From: Actinophytocola oryzae
GTDB lineage: Bacteria; Actinomycetota; Actinomycetes; Mycobacteriales; Pseudonocardiaceae
Length of the DNA: 64,000 nt
Reading direction: 5' to 3'
Assembly (NCBI RefSeq): GCF_004364325.1
Contig: NZ_SOCP01000001.1
Span: 124,001-188,000, forward strand
Both the position numbers and the translations under genes were made by a program. A model generated the notes under the pieces. The model had not been told where the DNA came from. It saw only the letters and a list, made by a program, of their open reading frames with translations, and searched no databases. Shown here in pieces: positions 28,801-35,048 of this stretch; the first letter of the stretch is position 1; every line of letters begins with the position of its first letter.

Positions 28801-31800
28801 CGTCACGCTGAACGACCAGCTGAAGCCGGCACACGACCCCCGCAAGCTGTCCGGCGAGGGCGGCCTGCCCAAGGACCGGGTCGCCGGCCCGTTCGCCGAC
28901 CTCGGTCGCACCGTCGGTGTGCTCTCGTTCGACAACTCGGCCGGCGGCTACCGGATCCGGCGCGGCAACGACAGCTCCAGCGGCAACAACAAGGACCTCG
29001 GCCGGGTCGCGAACGCGTTCAACACCAAGGGCAAGATCGTGTCCGCGCACATCGCCGACGGCAAGCTGTACCTGACCGGCGACAAGGAGTTCATCCGCTA
29101 CACCCTGAACACCGACGGCACCATCCCGGACTACGTCGACCCCGGCTACCCGAAGACCCTCGCACAGCCGGTCAGCGCGGTGTTCACGAGGGACGGGTTC
29201 CGTTACGTGTTCAGCGGTTCGAGCTACGGCATCCTGCCGAAGGACCAGGAGCTGGACACGAAGCCGGCAATGCGGCCCATCGCAGGCAGCTGGCGCTGCC
29301 TGCCCGCCGGGTTCCCGAAGGACTTCTCCGGCGTGGTGGAGACGACGTCGTCGCTGTTCTTCTTCATGGGCACCAACTACTCCGCCTACCCGGCGACCGA
29401 CGCGGTCTCGCGGCCGTACGAGATCTCCGCGCTGCCCAACGAGATCGTCCGGCTGACCTCGTCCACGGCGTACGAGCTGAACCGGCGGCTGCTGGTCGGC
29501 GGCATCGACGCGCTGCTCGCCCCGGACACCCAGGAGATCGACGAGCTGCCGGCGTTCAGCTCGACGAGGTCGGACGCGACGACCGTGCGGGTGCTGCCGA
29601 GGACCGCGACCGCAGGCGTGCCCGTCGGGTCGCACCTGGACTTCGACAGCTCGAACGGCATCTACTACTGGGAGATCTTCTTCCACGCACCGATGCTGAT
29701 CGCGCGGGCGCTGAGCGCCGCGCAGCGGTTCGACGACGCCCGCCGCTGGTACGAGTACGTGTTCGACCCGACCCAGCGGGAGCGGTACTGGCGGTTCCTG
29801 CCGTTCCTCGCGGTCGACGTCGACGCGCTCGTCCTCGGCTGCCGCGCGGACGCGGCCGAACTCGCCGACGCCACGCTCACGAGGCTGCTCGAAGACGTGC
29901 TCGCCGTCGTCGAGCCGATGGCGCCGGCGTTCCGGCAGGTCCGCGACCTGACCAGGCAGGAGCTGGACGACCTCGCCGGACTGGCCGCGACGGGCCTCGA
30001 CGCCCTGCGCGCCAGGCTGGCCACCCTGGCGGCCGGCGAGGCGAGACGCGGTCTGGCCGAACGGGTGGACATGCTCGGGTTCCTCGGCAGGCAGTACCGC
30101 CTGATGGGTGACCGTGCCGGCCTCATGGCCGCCTACCGCGACGACCCGTTCGACCCGCACGCCATCGCGGCGCTGCGCCCGGCCGCCTACCGGCGCACGG
30201 TCGTCATGGCCTACCTCGACAACCTGGTCGCGTGGGCCGACATGCTGTTCGGCCAGTACACCGGGGAGAGCATCGACGAGGCGCGGATGCTCTACATCCT
30301 CGCCCACGACCTGCTCGGGCAGCGGCTGTACGACGCGGGCCTGAGGGCGTTGCCCGCCGCCACGTCCTACGACGGGCTGGACGGCGACGGCGGTGACGAG
30401 GTCGCGCACCTGACGGCCAACGGGGCGTTGCTGGAAAGCTCCGGTGCGGTCCACGCGGGCGTCGCGAACCCGTACTTCTACGTGCCGGACAACGCCACGT
30501 TCGTGGAGTACTGGAACCGGGTCGCCGACCGGCTCACGAAGATCAGGGCGTCGCTGGACATCATGGGCATCAGCCGTCCCGTGCCGCTGTTCGAGCCGCC
30601 GGCCGACGTCATGGCGCTGGTCGAGGGCGTCGCGAAGGGCGCGTCCCCGGAACAGGTCATCGCCGCGCTCGCGACACCGCTGCCTGCCTACCGGTTCACC
30701 TTCCTCTACCGCAGGGCACAGGAGCTGGCCGAGCGGCTCAAGCAGCTCGGCGGCGACCTGCTCGGCGCGTTCGAACGCCGCGACAACGAGGAGCTGTCGC
30801 TGCTCCAGACCAGGCACGAGGCGGAGATCCTCGACCTGACGAGGGCGATCAAGGAGAACCAGGTCGCGATCGCCGAGGAGGGGGTCGCCGAGGCGCTGGC
30901 GTCGCTCGCCGGCGCGGAGGAGCGCGTCACGCACTACACGCAGCTGATCGCCACGGGCATGTCCCCGATGCAGATCGCCCAGCTCGCGATGATGTCGGTC
31001 GGCGCGACCGCGCACTTCGTCGCGAGCGGCCTGAAGATCGGCGCCGCGATCGCGGCCGTGGCGCCGCAGGTCTACATAGGACCGTTCATCATCGGTACCG
31101 CCTTCGGCGGCGACCAGCTCGGCGACTCGCTCTCGACCGGCGCGGACGTGTCGTCCACGCTCGGCGAGGCGTTCAGCATGCTCGGCGAGGTGCTGGGCGT
31201 CCGGGCGGACTACGAGCGGCAGGAGGAGGACTGGCGCATCCAGCTGGCGTCCGCGAAGGCCGATGTCGCCCAGCTCGGCCACCAGGTGACGAGCGCGCGG
31301 CTCCAGGTGGCCGTCGCGCAGCGGGACCTGGCCGTGCTGGAGCGGCAGGCCAAGCAGAACCAGGAGATCAGCACGTTCCTGACGGGCAAGTTCGCGGGGG
31401 AGCGGCTCTACAGCTGGATGGTGGGCCAGCTCTCCGGGCTGTACTTCCAGACCTACCACCTCGCCCACGACATGGCCCGCGCCGCCGAGAAGGCCTACCA
31501 GTTCGAGCGTGGCGGCGGGACGTTCATCCGACCGTCCTACTGGGACAGCCAGCGGGGCGGCCTGCTCGCGGCCGACGGCCTGACGATGGACCTCGACCGG
31601 CTCGGGCAGGCCCAGGTGGCCGGCGACACGCGTGGGCTGGAGATCACCAGGCGGGTCTCCCTGCTCGCGCTCGACCCGATGGCGTTGCTGGCGCTGAAGA
31701 ACGAGGGTCGGTGCGAGTTCGCGTTGACCGAGGAGCTGTTCGACCGCGACTTCCCCGGCCACTACCGCCGGCAGGTCCGGACGGTCAGCGTCACCTTCGA

Positions 31801-32524
31801 CACCGAGGACGGTCCGGTCGGCGTCAACGCGACGCTCACCCAGCTGGACAACAAGACCGTGCTGTCCGCGGACCCGAAGGCGGTGAAGTACCTGCTGGAC
31901 CCGAAGGGCACCATGCCGGACTCGCTGCGTGGCGACTGGCGCCCGAGCCAGCAGATCGCGCTGTCCGACCTGGAGGACGGCCGGGACAACAACGGCCTGT
32001 TCGAGCTGCGGTACGACGACGACCGCTACCTGCCGTTCGAGGGCACCGGCGCGGTGTCACGCTGGCGGCTGGACGCGGGCCGGGTGCCGGCGTCGCTGCT
32101 GGACGTGCTGGTCACCGTGAAATACACGGCCGTGCAGGGCGGCGACACGTTCGCGACCGCCGTGAAGGGCATGCTGCGGCCGTACCCGACGGCGCGGTAC
32201 TTCGACGTGGCCGAGGAGTTCCCGGACGAGTGGGAGGCGTTCGTGGACGGCGACTCGACGCAGCTCGACCTGCCGATCACGCCGGACCAGCTCCCCGGCC
32301 TGGCGGGCCGGCAGATCACCGGGGTGCTGGCGCGGTACGAGCGGGCCGGGGAGGGCGAGGCGGAGTTCCTGCTGAACGGGGACAAGCGCCTGGCGCTGGC
32401 GGACGGCACGCTCCTGCGCACACCGGGCCTCACGACAGGTGGGTGGACGCTCGTGTTCTCGGGCGACAAGAGCGTCCTCACCAACCTCGGCCTGGTCATC
32501 ACCTACCGCGCAAGCGTCCGCTGA
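19853..32524 (+). CDS. Tc toxin subunit A-like protein with two inserted hemopexin-repeat blocks
   Basis: A 4,223-residue protein without signal peptide, starting at GTG 19853 behind GGAGGAAATA; an upstream GTG at 19814 has no such site. Order: VRP1-like N-terminus with SPAAYFVDLLALL at about 30-42; helical shell to about 1000; first hemopexin block about 1000-2280 (some 24 repeats such as RTYLFSGDSYLRYSTADY); more shell with TSRVREAIAATQLYLHRYLLDLE near 2465; neuraminidase-like domain about 2490-2760 (WMRNYRMWEANRKVFLYPENYL); second hemopexin block about 2850-3190; TcA C-terminal part from 3264 (GIYYWEIFFHAPMLIARAL) with long channel helices, a hydrophobic hairpin near 3705-3750, and a TcB-binding-like end (EKAYQFERG). 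Canonical TcA proteins are about 2,500 residues; without the inserts this one is similar. TcA pentamers bind a host and inject cargo. Two small genes follow in one operon; no TcB/TcC gene is present. Confidence 0.9.
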   Translation: MIRDESSPSYAELFGALDFRGDDDARSVYSPAAYFVDLLALLDGTFDGRALLERRPDLGQVLLDAEHTFTETPYLDIVNEVLERLVGESPYDILRKRVHPLVLPFSLHDEEIRKYLHYLQVTPLELYRLFSPVIDHDIAAREFLGLSADDVAVVTTSVTDDAGLTARYGAPPAELRDPRRFAEATGLTGPEVRELMTEGLEVTNAWLDLANRIIRLARLTGLGLTDLSAVVAHCCRGRLDSLRTVAVVVRLHREHGLAVTDVCRLVVPIEDEEVQGCSGDILAARNDDYRFRLANWIEVAEADIATIVRRYREHYAGTSPSPFDQGDVGLAAIGLLRRAGQLASALGVGTDELFDVLVAIDSDPALRRHTSFAVLGDTAPARDCFSILAGGDPAEGLWLAQTLFAVVAWAQAAGFGGRELTEVLGGRPDTDEDAVTALVDGLVEAFDQVSFDDALFTGDRFGERASKVVHDVLTAHDDAVVAPADDRLLRLDLARTPAAAYDAVTDLGVLAEEDFQGLGLGERMRDKLFGNMVHIGHLYDDGVLAVVDTEGLQLASDFEPYRETLFKTISSVVNGTAAFFPSDLTPLGLLPEREVELYDNLVYNGYLDENGDLTDPEFFLDADNVELFEVNADLADATEGVRALIDDRLTRFRTDPLAIDPEIFADLRLTTAELLDLTDSLTFNGYLDENGDYRDKAALVSLPLADFALAIAFYPRRRAVLDAVQTQLRAFQSELDTFTVEDFTGVADVAMSKRVVDALAGPYTTGGRVVDETAVPDLGGGFTQAEQDLVAARIAVVLEDELPYRLDVATLADLGFTEEEVVAVKAHLLETGYVTEALAVDEEWLPYFRNVNNAFSFALPGLGDYAQDVFFALHSVANELTGAVNEVVDRLDVRAAEQRRAVDDVLADAFGIPAETAAAIADAVTGGRDETFDVLVAPALDAGVPPTDPHFRNAYRRIRRFAALAAKLGLDPTEVVAVFRDQDLVGKYPENLTLPPGVSSFDALLEGHDKTIYLFEGEGYWTYAAGTFTLTSPARRPLGELSPRLAGLKGVDAAFTLPSGVEWLVGHTDNGTSLAFTRQRGGTRWAPQEQVWGKVRNNFTAPARIDGAFTDADGHTFLFAGDQYIRYSTPDYTHVDEGYPRPVAEWRAREGVAATLTGPLDAFQAPDGSVHVLTGSAGWGRVRSDFDGLTSVDAAYSGASAVHLFAKGQVVRYSDSIENAGVRVDEGYPRRIHDVPAPFEGGVEAAFTGPDGVLHLFKGGRTSSGGTEIVPTADRWGVLPPVLPSGTVDAAFAGLDGRTYLFSGDSYLRYSTADYSLVDAGYPRTIGPDWGGLSTVDTAFVMDGGTYLFGTGGLLFDLTTELRDDLTTGTLTPRLRNRFAEHGLALTGVEGTAAPWRLRTQEGITLTVKVEGLRTKVFGEGTRWYVRYGTSDYRTPDAGFPKPLSDNWWNMPAGLNLGTVDAVFTGRDGHTYLFAGGTFVRFDARHRWWSEPMSLRENWDSVPFEKVDAAFVGVDGRTYLFRGNDFIRYSTADTTEVDDGYPARVAGHWDNVRNNIQRTGQVDATLVTEVTEKVDGVDVDRVYTYLFSGDQYVRYLGADYARVQPGYPRPLSALNTEPGLAALDTRLDRVDAAFADRRTAYLFSGDRCHAVSALPYRRYDDLGVTEVRCAFIENGSVITNGYYDGWEKRSALENRGAPVANTFRPRTLRTVPAEFQDHLDSVLTGADGNTYLFKKERCFNTQLNHAYPLAEEWGRPRNTIYEQGRVDAAFVGRDGRTYLFSGDQFVVYLDDGTTIDGDPKPIADHWGGLESVALAYVHGEKTYVFEHPDVEGMVRHLVFSGTDYTRPDAGYPAVADDGLLGAPDGFPFPDAVLVEGDTLILLSGEDCVSHHSKTGNWSVVRPIARLFPGFADGVDAPDTLRSAFAAKDGTTYFFFDDTYAAFTAGAFAPLAPTRDRWGLSRNPFVTDGGTVDAAFVWRQYTYLFAGDRYVRYTGPSYRAIDAGYPKKIAVNLRTEEPFGNLPESFEDALDRPISAVVGNDRTINVLVGGVCHTVSPRLTGSYTLEGLGRPRNTFVESGAVDAAMVADRRVYLFSGDQYIRYSTADHSHVDDGYPKPLTALADELGLPRLPDAFTDGVDAAFRAPDGTTYLFRGKEFVRGQGAERVDAVWGRVRNDLTAGGLDAAFVAPTGELYVFRGDQYVRYPANVPLEYVDQGFPRTVKDDWGDLPWEFEEGVDGAFTFEGRAYLTKGERYVRYSGAYEVVDRTYPQDFRHRWAGTADYRLSDLHTTTRFVDLVRSRPEGLAALFVEGADDPYERLTELFGWDAEELRWARRNSGLLTERTPEEQVFEIEFVLALVDLFATARKIGAGPSRLHAEVWSKLHDLDEPALAEASAALYGMLERHTAPAEWPKLAAQAHNELNVLRRDALVAAIAPEPGGSRELFERYLIDVDMGPAGTTSRVREAIAATQLYLHRYLLDLETVTLPADADPDEVRARIKTWWSWMRNYRMWEANRKVFLYPENYLRPELRDTKTPAFAALEDELLRTEITNETAQAAYKRYLDEYTEVSRLAIAGGYVYAEDGAPDGERRLVLFGRTRTTPRRYYYRSAQFRDGEKLSATWEPWLKVDVQIDAERVDPVHAFGRVFVFWPVVEAVTLDDPSNTTITTKPKDGGQAVSAPPPVYQVKIYYSFYNLNREWVPAQLLAVDTEQTGQVTNLGLYVQASRTVPGVSAHDSIIVQCTYRAGETDVTSAFTLTPELYGMRATETVPPPRPADLSGLFDEPATTPIDPVAVVRFNAPADTVDGSWSAVDHKGGSFLCRPVSAPVAPAELTPAQGNAHLLPTTWSGVAAGFQLRDKPGTRYFFDTADKYVTAPDGEAAAGRTRKNTVERFGIVGTALLRTGVVDAVFVRGNQVYLYSGDEYYSYSRTAFGTLDGGFPKLVMSNLDNLPKLRRVDAEKLVVGGAIDAIVELESKIYLLFGDYYVTLNDQLKPAHDPRKLSGEGGLPKDRVAGPFADLGRTVGVLSFDNSAGGYRIRRGNDSSSGNNKDLGRVANAFNTKGKIVSAHIADGKLYLTGDKEFIRYTLNTDGTIPDYVDPGYPKTLAQPVSAVFTRDGFRYVFSGSSYGILPKDQELDTKPAMRPIAGSWRCLPAGFPKDFSGVVETTSSLFFFMGTNYSAYPATDAVSRPYEISALPNEIVRLTSSTAYELNRRLLVGGIDALLAPDTQEIDELPAFSSTRSDATTVRVLPRTATAGVPVGSHLDFDSSNGIYYWEIFFHAPMLIARALSAAQRFDDARRWYEYVFDPTQRERYWRFLPFLAVDVDALVLGCRADAAELADATLTRLLEDVLAVVEPMAPAFRQVRDLTRQELDDLAGLAATGLDALRARLATLAAGEARRGLAERVDMLGFLGRQYRLMGDRAGLMAAYRDDPFDPHAIAALRPAAYRRTVVMAYLDNLVAWADMLFGQYTGESIDEARMLYILAHDLLGQRLYDAGLRALPAATSYDGLDGDGGDEVAHLTANGALLESSGAVHAGVANPYFYVPDNATFVEYWNRVADRLTKIRASLDIMGISRPVPLFEPPADVMALVEGVAKGASPEQVIAALATPLPAYRFTFLYRRAQELAERLKQLGGDLLGAFERRDNEELSLLQTRHEAEILDLTRAIKENQVAIAEEGVAEALASLAGAEERVTHYTQLIATGMSPMQIAQLAMMSVGATAHFVASGLKIGAAIAAVAPQVYIGPFIIGTAFGGDQLGDSLSTGADVSSTLGEAFSMLGEVLGVRADYERQEEDWRIQLASAKADVAQLGHQVTSARLQVAVAQRDLAVLERQAKQNQEISTFLTGKFAGERLYSWMVGQLSGLYFQTYHLAHDMARAAEKAYQFERGGGTFIRPSYWDSQRGGLLAADGLTMDLDRLGQAQVAGDTRGLEITRRVSLLALDPMALLALKNEGRCEFALTEELFDRDFPGHYRRQVRTVSVTFDTEDGPVGVNATLTQLDNKTVLSADPKAVKYLLDPKGTMPDSLRGDWRPSQQIALSDLEDGRDNNGLFELRYDDDRYLPFEGTGAVSRWRLDAGRVPASLLDVLVTVKYTAVQGGDTFATAVKGMLRPYPTARYFDVAEEFPDEWEAFVDGDSTQLDLPITPDQLPGLAGRQITGVLARYERAGEGEAEFLLNGDKRLALADGTLLRTPGLTTGGWTLVFSGDKSVLTNLGLVITYRASVR

Positions 32525-32539
32525 CGGGAGACGAACGGC

Positions 32540-33199
32540 ATGACTGACAGGGTTCAGAAGAGGAAGCGGAAGCTCTCGCCGGACTCGAGCCGAAAGAAGG
32601 CCCGCGAGGGCGTCGACTCGCCCGAGCGGAACTCCAGCGACGACGAGGGCACCACGACGGCACTCGCGCTGAGGACGAGAGCCGAGTTGAAGTCGGAGGT
32701 CGAGCCCAAGTCGAACCTCGATGTGGAGTTCTCGCTCGACGACAACTCCGACATCGGTGCCCCGCGCCAAGTGACCACGACGACGGTGCCGAAGCCGGCG
32801 GTGAAGGCCGTGACCACCAAACCGGCGAATCCTTTCGTCGGTCAGGTGGCCGCCCTGCGGGGCAACTTCCCGAGCGGTTACCACGACACCGCGCACTTCG
32901 CCCCGACGACCAAGAAGCCCAAGCACGGGGTCTGGGGCAAGAAGGGCAGCAAGCCGCTGCGCAAGTGGGTCAAGTTGGCGCTGGACAGCATCAACGCGAA
33001 CGACGACTTCGTCGTGGACTCGAAGCGGGGGGAGAAGGGCGGGTGGATCTACCTCGTCTCCATGGATGGTGAGACGGTCGGCTACCTGAGCGGCAGCAAG
33101 GCGCCGCCGGGGAACCCGCCGGCCAAGTACATCGAGATCTTCCTGGATGCCAAGAAGAACACGGTGTCCGCCTTCCCGTCCGACCCGAGCATGTTCTGA
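32540..33199 (+). CDS. Candidate toxin cargo 1: basic-leader protein with unknown C-terminal domain
   Basis: A 219-residue protein 15 bp after the TcA-like stop, ribosome site GGGAGACG. Residues 1-100 look disordered: basic clusters KRKRK (7-11) and RKK (18-20), then acidic and Ser/Thr-rich sequence. Residues about 100-219 form a compact, Gly/Trp/Tyr-rich domain (GVWGKKGSKPLRKWVKLAL, GGWIYLVSMDGETVGYL) ending in KYIEIFLDAKKNTVSAFPSDPSMF. The ending resembles the last strands of BECR-fold RNase toxins (pattern hh-D-x-x-T-x-hh-AYP), which is a weak inference. Not a TcB, TcC or YD-repeat protein. The leader shares SP-x3-RKK with the next gene product, suggesting a common delivery or nuclear-targeting signal. 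Confidence 0.75.
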   Translation: MTDRVQKRKRKLSPDSSRKKAREGVDSPERNSSDDEGTTTALALRTRAELKSEVEPKSNLDVEFSLDDNSDIGAPRQVTTTTVPKPAVKAVTTKPANPFVGQVAALRGNFPSGYHDTAHFAPTTKKPKHGVWGKKGSKPLRKWVKLALDSINANDDFVVDSKRGEKGGWIYLVSMDGETVGYLSGSKAPPGNPPAKYIEIFLDAKKNTVSAFPSDPSMF

Positions 33200-33211
33200 G
33201 AGGCACCCGTC

Positions 33212-34312
33212 ATGAGCAGCGGTCTGCAGGCGCCCCACAAGAAGAAGAGGCCCAACTCCCCGACCCACCTGCGGAAGAAGGTGACGGAGACCCCGGAGAC
33301 CACCACGACGGACACCTCCCCACCGGTGGAGACCGAGACCAAGGACCTCAAACGCAAGGCGACGGAGGACCCGTCCCCGAATCTGGACTCACCGGACGCG
33401 GTGAACAAGCGGCAGCGCATCACGCCTCCGCTGACCAACTCGGACCGGGTGCGCCTGGACGCCGAGAACAACCCGAACCGCCCGGCGATGGAGAAGATCT
33501 ACAAGGAGTTCTTCACCGACGACGGCACCAGGAAGAACTCGGGCAAGGCGCTGACGGACCAGCTGGCGAAGCTGTACAAGATGATGGGCGACGGCGACGC
33601 CGAGTACGCGAGGAAACCGGTGACCAAGGACGAGTTCGTGAGCTTCCTGAGGACGCCGGACGCGGTGGTCAACTCGCAGTCGCTCCTCTTCAAGAACCCG
33701 AACGCGACCCAGTCGACCGTGGAGCGGGTGGAGAGGTGGCGCACCAAGGGTGACTACTTCTACGTCCGCAACACGAAACGCAAGTTCCCGAAGGCGGAAC
33801 GGCGGATCGCCGTGAACGTCCAGACGCAGCAGGCGGCGCTGAAGGTGTCGAAGAGCATCTCCGGCCTGCACACGGACCCGGAGGTCGGTCCTTTCCTGAA
33901 GGACCACAAGATCTACCTGACCGCCGCGCCGAACCCGGGTGACGTCAAGCACGACAAGCTGGTCGCCTACTACACCCCGAACCCCGACGCGATGGACGAC
34001 GACGACACGGTGGGCAACCGCATCGCGGAGACGATCGAGAACGCGGTGGACCCGGACGACGTGGGTGGCGAGTTCGCGCCGTTCTACTCCCACATCGGCC
34101 CGCACACGGCGTGGGGCGAGGAACCGGAGGCGTTCACGGAGAGCCTGAAGGGCAGCTTCACGCAGTCGAGGGAGCAGACCATAGCGAAGCTGATCCAGGC
34201 GGACACCAGCGCGAACGTGCCCGACCTGCAGACGTTCATCACCCGGATAGCGTCGGCGTTCCAGGGCGCCTACATCGACCCCGACGCCCCGCACACCCAC
34301 CTGGAGAAGTGA
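33212..34312 (+). CDS. Candidate toxin cargo 2: nuclear-signal-like leader with possible HopA1-like domain
   Basis: A 366-residue protein 12 bp after the preceding stop, ribosome site GAGAGG. Residues 1-75 are low-complexity with basic clusters HKKKR (9-13), RKK (21-23), KRK (47-49) and KRQR (66-69), like nuclear localisation signals. The rest (about 80-366) is soluble and mixed alpha/beta. The run RRIAVNV (197-203), DKLVAYYT, IGPHTAWGEEP (295-305) and SLKGSFTQSREQTIAKLI recalls the end of HopA1-family effector/lyase domains, where a similar R-x-Y-x-N-V strand, GxxxGE-x-P turn and SF-x-x-x-R helix occur in order. This is my reading from memory and unproven. It ends the operon; the next gene is convergent. 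Confidence 0.75.
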   Translation: MSSGLQAPHKKKRPNSPTHLRKKVTETPETTTTDTSPPVETETKDLKRKATEDPSPNLDSPDAVNKRQRITPPLTNSDRVRLDAENNPNRPAMEKIYKEFFTDDGTRKNSGKALTDQLAKLYKMMGDGDAEYARKPVTKDEFVSFLRTPDAVVNSQSLLFKNPNATQSTVERVERWRTKGDYFYVRNTKRKFPKAERRIAVNVQTQQAALKVSKSISGLHTDPEVGPFLKDHKIYLTAAPNPGDVKHDKLVAYYTPNPDAMDDDDTVGNRIAETIENAVDPDDVGGEFAPFYSHIGPHTAWGEEPEAFTESLKGSFTQSREQTIAKLIQADTSANVPDLQTFITRIASAFQGAYIDPDAPHTHLEK

Positions 34313-34345
34313 GGACGACGTGCTGAGGCCGCGCCGGGGCGGCCG

Positions 34346-34924
34346 TCAGCCGTCGACGCGGTCCCGCAGCTCGTCGGACACGTCCGGGTCCACGAAGTCC
34401 GGGTAGGCGAGAGCCTGCGGCTGGTACCGCGTGGGGATGACCACCTTGATGCGGTCGGCGTAGGTGGCATCCGGGTCCTCGGGCATCGCCTTCTCCGGCA
34501 GCACCAGCGTGTCCGGTATGCCCAGACGCACCGCCACCGGCCCGGTCTCGCGGAGGGAGGCCGGCCACGCGAGCCCCGGGCCGACCGCCGCGCAGGTGCG
34601 GTGGGCGTAGACCACCGTCACCTCGTCGACAGCCGTGGCACCGGCCGGGTCGTGGCCGAAGACCCTGGCGACGCACACCAGCTCGTTGCCGTCGATGTCC
34701 GTGCGCTTGGTGGGGTTGGCGGGCTTGGCGTGGCCGTGGGCAGGGGTGACGCCGGGCTGGGCACGTTCGAGCGCCGCCACCGCGCGGCGCCCCAGCTGAT
34801 CGTCCAGCGAGGGGTCGGCCGTCAGCACCACGCCGGCCACCACCACGCCCGCCGCCACGACCGCGATCCCGGCCGCCGCCGCCCAGCGCATCACCCGGCG
34901 ACGCTGCCGGTCCGCGATAGGCAT
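34346..34924 (-). CDS. Membrane-anchored hypothetical protein
   Basis: A 192-residue protein starting at ATG 34924. A basic N-terminus (DRQRRRVMRW) is followed by one membrane helix (about residues 13-34), then an external domain with two Cys residues (LVCVARVFG, HRTCAAVG) that may pair. No family is recognised. It is convergent with the cargo gene and divergent from the EamA transporter. Confidence 0.6.
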   Translation of the reverse strand: MPIADRQRRRVMRWAAAAGIAVVAAGVVVAGVVLTADPSLDDQLGRRAVAALERAQPGVTPAHGHAKPANPTKRTDIDGNELVCVARVFGHDPAGATAVDEVTVVYAHRTCAAVGPGLAWPASLRETGPVAVRLGIPDTLVLPEKAMPEDPDATYADRIKVVIPTRYQPQALAYPDFVDPDVSDELRDRVDG

Positions 34925-35048
34925 GCGTCGATGGTCGCACCGGTCCGGTGCTCACCGCCAGTGTCTGGGAAGTTCCGGAAGGTTACGGGAATCCCAGCAT
35001 CCGGAAACCTCCAGGCAGGCTGTCGGTGGTCTCGCGGAGGATGCCCCC

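Noticed and set aside
27170..31762. Second long antisense frame (about 1,530 codons)
   Set aside because: Same reason: it is the shadow of the TcA channel and neuraminidase-like region, without any recognisable domain or ribosome site.
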